A stretch of 64,000 nt of DNA from Actinoplanes teichomyceticus ATCC 31121 (GCF_003711105.1 NZ_CP023865.1:3497001-3561000); one strand, 5' to 3'; counted from the first letter of the stretch, positions 41,119 through 50,764 are shown. Notes: generated by a model not told the origin, from the sequence alone. Numbers and translations: made by a program.

Positions 41119-42345
41119 ATGCGTGTGTTGTTGTCGACGACCGGAGGGCGCGGCGACGTCGAACCGCTGGTCGCGCTGGCGGTGCGGTTCCGCGAACTGG
41201 GTGTGGACGCGCGGGTCTGCGCACCGCCGGACTGCGCGGACCGGCTGGCCGGCGTCGGTGTGCCACTGGTGGAGGTCGGCGAGTCGGTGCGCGCGATGAT
41301 GCACGGAGGGAAGCGGCCGTCGCCCGAGGACGCGCCCCGGCTCGACGCCGAGGCCATCGCTACGCAGTTCGACAAGGTCCCGGCGGCCGCCGAGGGCTGC
41401 GCCGCGGTGGTGACGACCGGCCTGTTGTCCGCCGCGGTCGCGGTGCGGTCCGTGGCCGAGAAGCTGCGCATCCCCTACGTCTACGCCGCCTACTGCCCGA
41501 TCTATCTGCCGTCGCCGTACTACCCGCCGCCGCCGGCCCTGGGCGGCCCGCCCGTACCGGAACTGACCGACAACCGGGCGCAGTGGAACAGGCACAGCCA
41601 GGGTGCCTACCGGCGGTTCGGCGCCGCGCTCAACAGCCACCGGGCGGCGATCGGCCTGCCGCCGGTGGAGAACATCTACGACTACGCCTTCAGCGATCAC
41701 CCGTGGCTGGCGGCCGATCCGGTCCTGGCCCCGCTGCAGCCGACCGATCTCGACGTGGTGCAGACCGGCGCGTGGATCCTGCCCGACCAGCGGCCGTTGT
41801 CGGCGGAGTTGGAGGGGTTCTTGAGGGCTGGCTCGCCTCCGGTGTACGTGGGTTTCGGCAGTGGGCCGGCGCCTGCCGAGGCCGCGCGGGTGGCCATCGA
41901 GGCGGTTCGGGCTCAGGGCCGCCGGGTGGTGCTGTCCAGTGGTTGGGCCGGGTTGGGCCGGATCGACGAGGGGGATGACTGTCTGGTGGTGGGCGAGGTG
42001 AACCATCAGGTGCTGTTCGGCCGGGTGGCCGCCGTCGTCCACGCCGGCAGTGCGGGCACGACGACCGCGGTGACCCGGGCGGGCGCTCCGCAGGTCGTGG
42101 TGCCCCAGATGACGGATCAGCCCTACTATGCCGGTCGGGTGGCTGACCTGGGTGTCGGCGTGGCGCATGACGGTCCGACCCCGACCGTCGAGTCCCTGTC
42201 CGCGGCGCTGGCCACGGCATTGACCCCGGGGATCCGGGCGCGAGCGGCGGCGGTGGCCGGCACGATCCGCACCGACGGGACGACGGTGGCCGCGAAACTG
42301 CTCCTCGAGGCGATCAGCCGGCAGAGATCGTCGGTCTCCGCGTGA
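41119..42345 (+). CDS. tei10* (tgtfB): Glycopeptide glycosyltransferase (GlcNAc to Hpg4)
   Basis: 408-residue GT-B glycosyltransferase. N-terminal acceptor domain begins with MRVLLSTTGGRGDVEP; C-terminal donor domain has VYVGFGS and the donor signature HAGSAGTT followed by PQMTDQP. By position after oxyC it matches tGtfB of teicoplanin, which adds the GlcNAc on Hpg4 that is later deacetylated and acylated. The 3' 594 bp are nearly identical to the partial glycosyltransferase at the left window edge, with only nine differences. Six of these fall in the two donor-site patches and change four residues (H/A, G/S, K/M, A/T). The start follows ATGGGGATGCGAG; longer upstream frames overlap the oxyC end and are unlikely. 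Confidence 0.9.
   Translation: MRVLLSTTGGRGDVEPLVALAVRFRELGVDARVCAPPDCADRLAGVGVPLVEVGESVRAMMHGGKRPSPEDAPRLDAEAIATQFDKVPAAAEGCAAVVTTGLLSAAVAVRSVAEKLRIPYVYAAYCPIYLPSPYYPPPPALGGPPVPELTDNRAQWNRHSQGAYRRFGAALNSHRAAIGLPPVENIYDYAFSDHPWLAADPVLAPLQPTDLDVVQTGAWILPDQRPLSAELEGFLRAGSPPVYVGFGSGPAPAEAARVAIEAVRAQGRRVVLSSGWAGLGRIDEGDDCLVVGEVNHQVLFGRVAAVVHAGSAGTTTAVTRAGAPQVVVPQMTDQPYYAGRVADLGVGVAHDGPTPTVESLSAALATALTPGIRARAAAVAGTIRTDGTTVAAKLLLEAISRQRSSVSA
41752..42345 (+). repeat. 594-bp segment shared with 170-763 at ~98.5% identity
   Basis: Counted by eye: nine mismatches over the block (at 461, 462, 467, 469, 528, 530, 637, 754 and 755 in the left copy). It covers the donor-binding half of both glycosyltransferases and stops sharply at the linker, upstream of which the copies differ widely. 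Confidence 0.95.
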
Positions 42346-42487
42346 ACCGCACCGGCTGTCGGCCCGCACCGGTGGGCGGCGAGGCCGGAGCCGGCCCGGG
42401 CACCTGCCGCGGCCATGACGTTCGTCGAAGCGATGGCGGGGCGTCCCCGCGGGTTTCGCTGGAGGTGCAGGAGAGCGTGAAGGAGTG

Positions 42488-43462
42488 ATGATGGATCCCG
42501 AGACCGTACGCATCGCGCTGGGGTTGGAGGAACGGACCGCGGCGTGGCTCACCGAGCTCGATGAGCTCGGTCCGCCCGCCGAGCCGGTACGGCTGCCGCG
42601 CGGCGAGGAGGCACGTGATCTGCTACGGCGTCTGGAGGTGCCGGAGCTCGACGCCGAGGAGATCGTGGCGGCCGCTCCCGATCCGGATCGTGACCCGGCC
42701 CTGTGGTGGCTGCTCGAACGCACCCACCACGCGATCGTCCGGCACATGGGCGACCACCGGGCGAAGCCACGCGGCGGTCCGCCCCTGCCGTACGAGGGCG
42801 GCGCCGCCGCACGCTACTTCCACGTGTACGTCTTCCTCGCGACGGTGCCGGCGGTGCGCCGCTTCCACGCGGAACGGGGTATCCCCGACGAGGTCGGCTG
42901 GGAGACCCTGACGCAGTTGGGGGAGCTGGTGGCCATTCATCGCCGCAAGTACGGCCAGGGCGGCATGAACATGCAGTGGTGGACCACCTACCACCTGCGC
43001 GGCATCCTCTACCGGCTCGGCCGCCTGCAATTCAGTCTGGCCACCGGAAAGGACGGCACGCCGCACCTCGGCCTGCACGTTCCCGAGTGGGGCGGACCGC
43101 TGTTGCCCAAGGCCTATGACGAATCGTTGCATCGTGCCCGCCCGTTCTTCGACCGGCATTTTCCCGAGCACGGCGCCCGGGTGGCCTGGGGAAGCTCGTG
43201 GATGCTCGATCCGCAACTGGAGGAGTATCTCACCGAGGACTCCAACATCATTCAGCTTGCGCGGTTCTGGACGCTCACCGACTCCGCGCCGGAGCCCGGT
43301 AACGCGGACGGGGACTCCTCGATCCTGGAGTTCGTGTTCCGCTACAACGGCCAGCCGCTGGATGAACTTCCGCAGCGTTCCTCGCTGGAGCGCGCGGTGA
43401 TCGCCCATCTGAAGGCCGGACGTCACTGGCACATGCGGACCGGCTTCGTGAAGCTGCCGTAA
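42488..43462 (+). CDS. tei11*: Glycopeptide N-acyltransferase (GNAT-type)
   Basis: About 324 residues. The length, gene position and two-part layout (helical N-terminal half, then a C-terminal half from ~170 with YHLRGILYRLGRLQFS) fit Orf11*/Tei11* of teicoplanin. That enzyme is a two-domain GNAT-like protein that transfers a fatty acyl chain from acyl-CoA to the deacetylated glucosamine on Hpg4. The start is one of three adjacent codons (GTG 42485, ATG 42488, ATG 42491) behind GAAGGAG; I use the first ATG. Related acyltransferase-domain proteins occur outside glycopeptide clusters, so the assignment rests partly on context: deacetylase at 29059 and acyl ligase at 45415. Confidence 0.85.
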   Translation: MMDPETVRIALGLEERTAAWLTELDELGPPAEPVRLPRGEEARDLLRRLEVPELDAEEIVAAAPDPDRDPALWWLLERTHHAIVRHMGDHRAKPRGGPPLPYEGGAAARYFHVYVFLATVPAVRRFHAERGIPDEVGWETLTQLGELVAIHRRKYGQGGMNMQWWTTYHLRGILYRLGRLQFSLATGKDGTPHLGLHVPEWGGPLLPKAYDESLHRARPFFDRHFPEHGARVAWGSSWMLDPQLEEYLTEDSNIIQLARFWTLTDSAPEPGNADGDSSILEFVFRYNGQPLDELPQRSSLERAVIAHLKAGRHWHMRTGFVKLP

Positions 43463-43518
43463 GCGGCGGCGGAGCCGCTGCCGGCGAGCCCGGCCACGAC
43501 CCTCCGGAGGCGCTGGCC

Positions 43519-43546
43519 GTCCGGCTGCTTGTCGCGGACGCTGGAC
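43519..43546. promoter_or_regulatory. Possible degenerate StrR-type operator before the hydroxylase
   Basis: GTCCGG-N16-CTGGAC, one base shorter in the spacer and with weaker half-sites than the five good copies. It lies 60 bp before the beta-hydroxylase start. Low confidence because spacing is strict in the known sites. Confidence 0.3.
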
Positions 43547-43605
43547 ACATTTGTGGAATCACTGCGAAGGTAATTCCTTCAGTCATTCGATCGTGAGGAG
43601 CGGAA

Positions 43606-45198
43606 GTGAATGAGGAGCGCCTCTTTCTCCGGCCCAACACCATTATCGAGCCTCTGGTAGACAGATTTTATGCCTCGATGTACGCGACGGCTCCGGTCAC
43701 GGCCACCATGAGTCTCGCGTTCCGGTGGATTCCGATGCTGGAGTCCTACCTGCAGGCCCCGGAATGGCATTACAAGGGCAGCCGGGACCCGAAGTTCCGC
43801 GGCGGGTTCTTCGTCAACATCGAGGACTCCCGGGCGGACGAGGTGCGGGCGCTGCTCGCCGCGATCCGGCGCGACCGCGCCGACATGATCCGCTTCGCCG
43901 AGGCGATCGCGGAGGCCGAGAAGATCGTCCGGGAGGAGGCGACCGGGTACGACCTCCGGCCGCTCTACCCGAAGCTGCCCGCCGAGCTGGCGGGCCTGGT
44001 GGAGATCGCCTACGACACCAGCAACGCCGCCTCGCTGCACTTCCAGGAGCCGCTGGTCTACCACAGCAAGGCCTACACCGAGCAGCGGCAGTCGGTGCAG
44101 CTGTCCGTGGAGACCGGCATCGAGCGGCCGTTCGTGATGAGCACGCCGCGGCTGCCCTCGCCGGACGTGCTGGAGCTGCCCATCCCGTTCCGGCACCCGG
44201 GCCTGGAGCAGCTGTTCCTGTCCCGGATCCGGCCCACCACCCTGACCGCGCTGCGGGAGGCGCTGGAACTCGGCGATTCGCAAGCGGCCCAGCTCGCCGG
44301 CCTGCTGGTCCCGGAGCCCGCGCTCGCCGCGGACCGGCACATCGCGGCCGGCGCCCGGATCCGCTACTGGGGGCACGCCTGCCTGCTCATGCAGACCCCG
44401 GACGTGGCCATCATGACCGACCCGTTCATCAGCGCGGACACCGACGCGACCGGCCGGTACACCTACAACGACCTGCCCGACCGCATCGACTACGTGCTGA
44501 TCACCCACGGGCACTCCGACCACCTCGTCCCGGAGACGCTGCTGCAGCTGCGCGGCCGGGTGGGCACGTTCGTGGTGCCGAGGACCTCCCGCGGCAATCT
44601 GTGCGACCCGTCGCTGGCGCTCTACCTCAAGAGCTTCGGGTTCTCCGCCGTCGAGGTGGACGACTTCGACGAGATCTCCTTCCCGGGTGGCAAGATCGCG
44701 GCCACGCCGTTCTTCGGCGAGCACGCCGACCTGGACATCCGCGCCAAGGCGACGTACTGGATCAACCTCGGCGGGAAGTCGATCTATGTGGGGGCGGACT
44801 CCTCCGGCCTCGACCCGGCGCTCTACCGCTACGTCCGCCGGCACCTCGGGCGGGTCGACATCGCCTTCCTCGGCATGGAGTGCGACGGCGCCCCGCTGAA
44901 CTGGCAGTACCAGGCGTTCCTCACCAAGCCGATCCCGAACAAGATGAGCGACAGCCGCAAGATGTCCGGCTCCAACGCGGAACAGGCCAGCGCGATCGTC
45001 ACCGAGCTCGGCGCCGACGAGGTGTACATCTACGCGATGGGCGAGGAGAGCTGGCTCGGCCACGTCATGGCCACCAGCTACAACGAGGACTCCTTCCAGC
45101 TGCGGCAGATCGCCGAGTTCGAGACCTGGTGCGCGAACAACGGGGTGAAGTCGGGCCACCTGCTCGACCGGCACGAATGGCACTGGTCGCACCCCTGA
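43606..45198 (+). CDS. tei12*: CmlA-type diiron beta-hydroxylase (Tyr6)
   Basis: 530 residues, the length of CmlA. An N-terminal dimerisation-type domain (~1-250) is followed by a metallo-beta-lactamase-fold domain that holds a diiron site. Metal-ligand motif HGHSDH (His301, His303, Asp305, His306), FGEH (~368), and GADSSG downstream. Homologues Tcp25, Dbv28 and StaM hydroxylate the beta carbon of tyrosine while it is tethered to the module-6 carrier, giving beta-hydroxytyrosine at residue 6. This is the alternative to the dedicated bhp/oxyD route, which is absent here. GTG start after GAGGAGCGG. A second, degraded relative lies at the right edge on the opposite strand. Confidence 0.93.
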   Translation: MNEERLFLRPNTIIEPLVDRFYASMYATAPVTATMSLAFRWIPMLESYLQAPEWHYKGSRDPKFRGGFFVNIEDSRADEVRALLAAIRRDRADMIRFAEAIAEAEKIVREEATGYDLRPLYPKLPAELAGLVEIAYDTSNAASLHFQEPLVYHSKAYTEQRQSVQLSVETGIERPFVMSTPRLPSPDVLELPIPFRHPGLEQLFLSRIRPTTLTALREALELGDSQAAQLAGLLVPEPALAADRHIAAGARIRYWGHACLLMQTPDVAIMTDPFISADTDATGRYTYNDLPDRIDYVLITHGHSDHLVPETLLQLRGRVGTFVVPRTSRGNLCDPSLALYLKSFGFSAVEVDDFDEISFPGGKIAATPFFGEHADLDIRAKATYWINLGGKSIYVGADSSGLDPALYRYVRRHLGRVDIAFLGMECDGAPLNWQYQAFLTKPIPNKMSDSRKMSGSNAEQASAIVTELGADEVYIYAMGEESWLGHVMATSYNEDSFQLRQIAEFETWCANNGVKSGHLLDRHEWHWSHP

Positions 45199-45414
45199 GC
45201 CCGGTCCGGTGGCGCGACCAGGGCGCGACGGGTTCCGGCAGTCGTTGACCGACGAGGTCTCCGGTGGATCGTGCAACGGTGCAGCTGCCGCACGGAGACC
45301 TCGCGGCCTTCGTCGCTGTGCGACATACCGATGGCGCGCGACGCGGCCGGCAACCGGACGCCCCGGCATCGCGGCGGCCGGCTCTGCAACCGATGAGCAG
45401 GGAGGGAATCCCCG

Positions 45415-47211
45415 ATGGGCTACGACATGGCCACCGCACCCGATCTCGTAACTCTGATCCGTCAGCATGTCGCCGGGCGGCCGGACGCCGACGCCGTCGG
45501 CTTTCTCACCGACCCGGACGACATCCGCGGCGGGGTCGTGTCGTGGACCTACGGGCAGCTCGACCGGGAGGCTCGCGGGTACGCGGCCTGGTTGCAGCAG
45601 CGCCTGCCCGCCGGCTCGCGGGTGCTGCTGCTGTATCCCAACGGGCTCGACTTCGTCGCGGCGTTCTTCGGCTGCCTGTATGCCGGCATGATCGCGGTAC
45701 CGGCGCCGCTGCCCGGCCGTTATCGCCATCACCAACATCGGGTCGCGACCATCAGCGCCGATGCCCGGGTCAGCGCGGTCCTGACCACGGCGGCGCATCT
45801 GGGGGAGGTCCGCGACTGGGCTCGGGCGTGCGGACTGGACCACCTGCTGATCGCGGTCGGCGACGAACCGGAGTTCGGCGATCCGGCGGGCTGGACGCCG
45901 GCGTCACCGGAACGTGCGACCATCGCGCTGTTGCAGTACACGTCCGGGTCGACCGGCGACCCGAAGGGAGTCGTGGTCACCCACGACAACATCCTGTACA
46001 ACTTGGATGCCTGCGTCCGGGGCCTGCGCTGGCCGGACGACTGGCGGGTGGGCGGGTGGCTTCCGCTCTACCACGACCTGGCGATGCAGGGGCTGCTCAA
46101 CATGGCCGTCGTGCGCGGCGGCTATGCCTTGCTGATGGAGCCGGTCTCGTTCGTGCGCGATCCGGTGCGCTGGCTGCGGACGATAGCCGAACACGACATC
46201 CAGGTGACGTTCGCGCCCACCTTCGCGTACCAACTGTGCCTCGACCGGGTCACCGACGAGCAGCTGGCCGCTCTCGATCTGTCCGGCTGGAAGATCGCCG
46301 GGAACGCCGCGGAGCCGGTGAACCCGGCGATCCTGGCCGCGTTCGCTGAGAAGTTCGCGCCGGCCGGGTTCCGCCCCGAGTCCTTCGCGCCCATCTACGG
46401 GATGGCGGAGGCCACCGGCTACATCAGCGGGGAGGTGGGGCGTGCGCCGCTGGTGCGTACCGTCGGCCTCGACGCGCTCGCCCATGGCCGGCTCGCCGAC
46501 CCGGCGCCGGACGAGCCGGTACGCGAAATCGTCAGCTGCGGCACTCCGAACGAGGCGTGCGACATCCGTGTGGTGGACCCGGAGACGTCGCGCGTGCGGC
46601 CCGACGGGTGGTTGGGCGAGATCTGGATACGCGGGCGCAGCGTGTCCCCGGGCTACTGGAGCGATGCCGGGCCGGCCTTCGCCGCGGTGACGGCCGAGGG
46701 GGAGGACGGCTTCCTGCGTACCGGCGACCTCGGCGTGCTGCAGGACGGTGAGCTGTACGTGCACGGCCGGCTCAAGGAGACGTTCACCGTGCACGGTCGC
46801 CACCTCTACCCGCACGACGTCGAGCAGGAACTGCGCGCACGGCACCCGGAACTCGGCAAGTGCGGCGCGGTCTTCCCGGGACGGGCTCCCGGCGCCGGCG
46901 GCGCGCGGGGCGTGGTCGTGACCCATGAGGTGACCAACGCGGCGCGGGATCGGCTGCCGGAGCTGGCCGCCGGGTTACGGCATACCGTGGGGCGGGCATT
47001 CGGCGTCGAGGTCTCCGCGGTGCTGCTGCTACGTCCGGGTGCCGTGCTGCGTACCACCAGCGGGAAGATCCGCCGCTCGGCCATGCGTGAGCTGTTCCAC
47101 GAGGGAAAGCTGACCGCTCTCTACCAGCATCCTCCGGCGCCGCGGGAGCCGCTGCCCTACGTGGGGGATCCGTCGCCGGCGACCAGGGTGACCAGCCTTT
47201 CGCGTCCGTGA
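45415..47211 (+). CDS. tei13*: Fatty-acyl-AMP ligase (long-chain acyl activation)
   Basis: 598-residue adenylate-forming enzyme of the FAAL type. Core motif YTSGSTGDPKG (~180), then IYGMAEATG, TGDLG, and the C-terminal lysine loop GKIRRS. It would activate a fatty acid for the side chain on the glucosamine. FAALs normally hand the acyl-AMP to a carrier protein, yet no stand-alone carrier protein is in the window, and the partner acyltransferase is known to use acyl-CoA, so the hand-off is unclear. ATG start after GGGAGGGA. It contains an in-frame TTA codon (46975-46977). A strong hairpin follows at 47425. Confidence 0.88.
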   Translation: MGYDMATAPDLVTLIRQHVAGRPDADAVGFLTDPDDIRGGVVSWTYGQLDREARGYAAWLQQRLPAGSRVLLLYPNGLDFVAAFFGCLYAGMIAVPAPLPGRYRHHQHRVATISADARVSAVLTTAAHLGEVRDWARACGLDHLLIAVGDEPEFGDPAGWTPASPERATIALLQYTSGSTGDPKGVVVTHDNILYNLDACVRGLRWPDDWRVGGWLPLYHDLAMQGLLNMAVVRGGYALLMEPVSFVRDPVRWLRTIAEHDIQVTFAPTFAYQLCLDRVTDEQLAALDLSGWKIAGNAAEPVNPAILAAFAEKFAPAGFRPESFAPIYGMAEATGYISGEVGRAPLVRTVGLDALAHGRLADPAPDEPVREIVSCGTPNEACDIRVVDPETSRVRPDGWLGEIWIRGRSVSPGYWSDAGPAFAAVTAEGEDGFLRTGDLGVLQDGELYVHGRLKETFTVHGRHLYPHDVEQELRARHPELGKCGAVFPGRAPGAGGARGVVVTHEVTNAARDRLPELAAGLRHTVGRAFGVEVSAVLLLRPGAVLRTTSGKIRRSAMRELFHEGKLTALYQHPPAPREPLPYVGDPSPATRVTSLSRP

Positions 47212-47424
47212 CGGGTGTCGCCGGGATCCGGACCGACGCGGTTGCCGCTGTGGCGGCGGCGCGCGGGTGACTCCCACGCGATGGCGCGGGGCGTCCGGCC
47301 GGGCATGACACGCACCCTTCGGTCTCGGCGGCGTGGCCCGACGGTGCGCCGGCCCGTGGCGCGGAGATCGTCGAGGAACCCGGGGCAGCGGGGGTACGCA
47401 CCCGTCTGACCGGCACGCTGGGAC

Positions 47425-47458
47425 CGACTCGCCGCGGCAGCGACGCCGCGGCGAGTCG
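47425..47458 (+). terminator. Strong hairpin downstream of the acyl ligase
   Basis: Perfect 14-base arms (47425-47438 and 47445-47458) around a six-base loop, in the 370-bp gap between the ligase and DAHP synthase. There is no T-run. The rest of the gap shows no gene. Confidence 0.6.
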
Positions 47459-47581
47459 CTGTCCGGGCACCGGTACCGCGGCCGATCTCCGTACCCGGGT
47501 CTGTCCTGGGCACGTCCATCGCGGCCGGCTCGGCCGGTTCCGGGCCCGCCGCGTCATCTGATGCGAGAGAAGGAGACTGTC

Positions 47582-48637
47582 ATGGTCGTTGTGATGGCGC
47601 CGGAGGCCACTTCGGCGGATGTGGACGCGGTCGTCCGGCTGGTCGAGTCGGTGGGCGGGCAGGCGTTCGTCAGCCGCGGGCTGTCCCGGACCATCGTCGG
47701 CCTGGTCGGCGACGTGGCCGACTTCGAGGCGCTCAACCTGGGCAGCCTGGCGGGCGTGCTGCGGGTGATCCGGGTGTCGGTGCCGTACAAGCTGGTCAGC
47801 CGGGAGCACCACCCGGCGCGCTCGGTGATCCGGGCCGGCGGCGTGCCGATCGGTCCCGGCACGCTGACCGTGATCGCCGGGCCGTGCGCGGTGGAGTCCC
47901 CGGAGCAGACGCTGGAGGCGGCCCGGATGGCGCGCTCGGCCGGGGCCTCGATGCTGCGCGGCGGGGCGTTCAAGCCGCGGACCTCACCGTACTCCTACCA
48001 GGGGTTGGGGGAGCGGGGCCTGCGCATCCTGGCCGACGTGCGGGCCGAGACGGGGCTCGCCGTGGTCACCGAGGTGATCGATCCCGGCAGTGTGGACATG
48101 GTCGCGTCGTACGCCGACATGCTCCAGATCGGCGCCCGGAACATGCAGAATTTCGCGCTGCTGCAGGCGGTCGGGTCGGCCGGCAAACCGGTGCTGCTCA
48201 AGCGCGGGTTCAGCGCCACGATCGAGGAATGGCTCAGCGCCGCCGAGTACATCGCGCAGCGCGGCAATCTGAACATCGTGTTGTGTGAGCGCGGGATCCG
48301 GACGTTCGAGACCGCTACCCGTAACACGCTGGACATCAGCGCGGTGCCGGTCGCCCAGCGGCTCTCCCACCTGCCGGTGATCGTGGATCCGTCGCACTCC
48401 GGCGGCCGCCGCGATCTGGTGGTGCCGCTGACCCGCGCGGCGATCGCGGTGGGCGCGGACGGGTTGCTCATCGACGTCCACCCGGAGCCGAAGACCGCTC
48501 TGTGCGACGGTGACCAGGCGCTGCCGGAAGCCGACATCCGGGAGATCGCCGACATCGTGGCGAGCCTGCCCGCGTTCCTGGGGCGGGAGCCGGCCGTGCC
48601 CTCGGGTGAATTCCGACACGTTCCCGCCGCGGTGTGA
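47582..48637 (+). CDS. tei14*: DAHP synthase (shikimate entry enzyme)
   Basis: 351 residues from the ATG at 47582, which follows AGAAGGAG; an in-frame ATG at 47561 precedes that ribosome site and is less likely. A short N-terminal ferredoxin-like domain (~1-70) is followed by a class I-beta barrel with GPCAVES, GGAFKPRTSPYSYQG, KRGFSAT and DPSHSGG. It joins phosphoenolpyruvate and erythrose-4-phosphate, the first step toward chorismate, and so boosts tyrosine and hydroxyphenylglycine supply. A copy inside the antibiotic cluster probably escapes the regulation of the housekeeping enzyme; that is inference. Confidence 0.94.
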   Translation: MVVVMAPEATSADVDAVVRLVESVGGQAFVSRGLSRTIVGLVGDVADFEALNLGSLAGVLRVIRVSVPYKLVSREHHPARSVIRAGGVPIGPGTLTVIAGPCAVESPEQTLEAARMARSAGASMLRGGAFKPRTSPYSYQGLGERGLRILADVRAETGLAVVTEVIDPGSVDMVASYADMLQIGARNMQNFALLQAVGSAGKPVLLKRGFSATIEEWLSAAEYIAQRGNLNIVLCERGIRTFETATRNTLDISAVPVAQRLSHLPVIVDPSHSGGRRDLVVPLTRAAIAVGADGLLIDVHPEPKTALCDGDQALPEADIREIADIVASLPAFLGREPAVPSGEFRHVPAAV

Positions 48638-49403
48638 GCTGTGGCGGCCGGCCCGTCCACCGCATGATCGCCCGGCGTGTCAGCGGGCCGTTCGGCCCCG
48701 CGCGGACCGGCCTGTATGCCCTGCTCAGAGGAGTGGATGAAGGACTTCCGGCGATGACTGCATGATCGCACCCGGTGGGTTCATTGGGCACAAAGGGTAG
48801 TGAGATTGGCATTCCGGGCTAGGGGTTAGGGGCCGGTGTCGCTGCGTGAGACAGGGGTTACAGAGCGCTGAAAAGCGATGTTAATTTCGTGCCGCTGGAA
48901 GACGATCTACCCACCATGCCGCGCTCTCGAACCGCGCAGCATGTTCGCGTCGAGCACGGGGAGAAGAGTCATGGTCACTGGCTGATTCCGGATGGGCTGT
49001 CCGCCTGAAGACGACGCGACCCGCATCACCGCCGTGGTCGCTGTGGACCGGCTACCGGTTCGCGCTCGCATACGGAACGCCATAACAGCCGAGCGTTCAA
49101 TTTCCTGTTCGCCCACCAGGCTCATGTGCGCCGCTGCCTGCGGTGCCGGCAGGCCGGACCGACGGTCTCGGCCATGCCGCGTACCGCGCTGCGCGGACCC
49201 GCCCAAGCCGGTCGCCGGTCCCGGGCCTCGAATCGCACGCACCGTCGTTCCCCGGAGCGGCGGTAGCCCGGCGTCGAGGCCCGCAAGGCGTACCGCATGA
49301 GCCGGCTGGGCTCCCTGTCGTGCCCGCCCTCATCGGGGCCGCCCGCACGCACGTGCGTGTCGGCGGTGCCTCCAGCGCGCGCGTCACCAGCTTAGGAGCT
49401 GCA
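48638..49403. other. 766-bp gap before the StrR-type regulator; no gene seen
   Basis: No convincing ORF, tRNA or operator in this stretch. A weak hairpin (48683-48701) follows DAHP synthase. Around 48740-48900 the GC content drops visibly below that of the neighbours, and the promoter for the regulator is most likely there or nearer its start. No copy of GTCCAR-N17-TTGGAC was found, so there is no sign of autoregulation here. Confidence 0.5.
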
Positions 49404-50393
49404 TTGACACCTGACGAAGAGGCCCTCAACCGGCAGCCCATCATGGAGATGGAGATCAGTTCACTCAGCCTCGGCGGATCGCCCCGGCTCGCCGGGGGCG
49501 ATCCGGTGCACCTGGAGGCCATGGTCGCGGCGCAGGGGGAACTGCCGCCGATCGTGGTGCACCGCCCGACCATGCGGGTCATCGACGGCTCGCACCGGAT
49601 CCAGGCGGCCCTCCGGCGTGGGGAGACGACGATCGCCGGTCGTTTCTTCGACGGCTCCGACGACGAGGCGTTCGTGATGTCGGTGTGGCTCAACGTCTCG
49701 CACGGCCTGCCGCTGGCCCTGGCCGACCGCAAACGCGCGGCCGAACGCATCGCCGTCTCGCATCCGCAGTGGTCGGACCGCCGCGTCGCCGCGGTGACCG
49801 GTATCTCGCCGAGCACGGTGGCCGACATCCGCCGGCGGGTGGCCGGCACCTCGGCGCCCGAGGCCAGCCGGATCGGTCAGGACGGCCGGGTCCGCCCGCT
49901 GGACTGCAGCGCGGGCCGGCTGCTTGCCGGGCGGCTGATGGCCGAGAATCCCGCCCTGTCGCTGCGGCAGGTGGCCAAAGCCGCGGCGATCTCTCCGGAG
50001 ACGGCCCGCGACGTCCGCAATCGGCTGCTCAGCGGCGCTGAGCTGGTGCCCAACCGGCGCCCGCGAGACGCCGCGCCGGTGGGGGTGAAGGGCGGCCGGG
50101 ACCGGCGCCCGCTGAACCTGATCCGCTCCGGAGACCGGCCGGAACCCGTCCCCGACCACGCCGTCGTCATCAACCGGCTGATGAGCGACCCGGCGCTTCG
50201 GTACACCGATACCGGCCGTAACCTGCTCCGCCTTCTGAGCCTGCACACCCGCTGGGCGAAGGAGTGGGAGGCCATCGTCGACAACCTGCCGCCGCACTGC
50301 GCCGACGCGGTGGCCGACCTGGCTCGCCAGTTCGCGGACCTGTGGGCCGACTTCGCCAGCCGGGTCGGCCCGGAGGAGCGGATGGCGAGCTGA
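49404..50393 (+). CDS. tei15*: StrR/ParB-like pathway activator
   Basis: 329 residues from a TTG at 49404, set eight bases behind TAGGAG; no ATG or GTG in a sensible place gives the family N-terminus (PIMEMEISSLSLGGSPR). A ParB/sulfiredoxin-like domain (~10-110; VIDGSHR) is followed by a central helix-turn-helix (RRVAAVTGISPSTVADIRRR) and a second one (LRQVAKAAAISPETARDVRNR). Homologues (Bbr, Dbv4, Tei15*) activate glycopeptide genes by binding GTCCAR-N17-TTGGAC; five such sites occur in this window. It lies next to the LuxR-type gene, with one of the operators between them. Confidence 0.92.
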   Translation: MTPDEEALNRQPIMEMEISSLSLGGSPRLAGGDPVHLEAMVAAQGELPPIVVHRPTMRVIDGSHRIQAALRRGETTIAGRFFDGSDDEAFVMSVWLNVSHGLPLALADRKRAAERIAVSHPQWSDRRVAAVTGISPSTVADIRRRVAGTSAPEASRIGQDGRVRPLDCSAGRLLAGRLMAENPALSLRQVAKAAAISPETARDVRNRLLSGAELVPNRRPRDAAPVGVKGGRDRRPLNLIRSGDRPEPVPDHAVVINRLMSDPALRYTDTGRNLLRLLSLHTRWAKEWEAIVDNLPPHCADAVADLARQFADLWADFASRVGPEERMAS

Positions 50394-50486
50394 CCGCGCG
50401 CCGCGCCCGGACAGTACGGGCGCCGGCCCCGGCTGCGGCATCCCCAGCGTGCCGCCCGGTGCCGGGGCCGCGGCGTCCACCGTCTC

Positions 50487-50764
50487 GCTTCTGCCACCGT
50501 GCCGCGCCGGGTCGCTTCTGCGGCCGTGCCGGACCGCGCCGCTTCTGCCGTTCCGGCGAACCGGCCCGCTTCTGCGGCCGTGCCGGATCGGGCCGCTTCT
50601 GCCGCCTGTCCGACCGCGTGGCTTCTGTCGCCCCGCCCGGCCGCCTGGGTTCTGCCGTCCTGTCCGGCCGCCTGGGTTCTGCCGCCTGTCCGACCGCGTG
50701 GCTTCTGTCGCCCCGCCCGGCCGCCTGGGTTCTGCCGTCCTGTCCGACCGCCTGCTTCCGCCGC
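50487..50764. repeat. Degenerate ~27-bp tandem repeat with an 80-bp higher-order unit
   Basis: About ten units built around GCTTCTGCCGCC-TGTCCGACCGC variants. The block starting at 50597 recurs at 50677, so three units form an 80-bp repeat. It lies between tei15* and the operator at 50768. Part of a 663-bp gap without a gene I can support. Confidence 0.85.

Noticed and set aside
43519..43546. Sixth StrR-type operator before the beta-hydroxylase
   Set aside because: Spacer is 16 instead of 17 and both half-sites are off consensus; kept only as a low-confidence feature and not counted with the five.
50487..50764. CRISPR-like look of the ~27-bp array
   Set aside because: Units are contiguous and vary gradually, with no unique spacers of constant length, and no cas gene is present.
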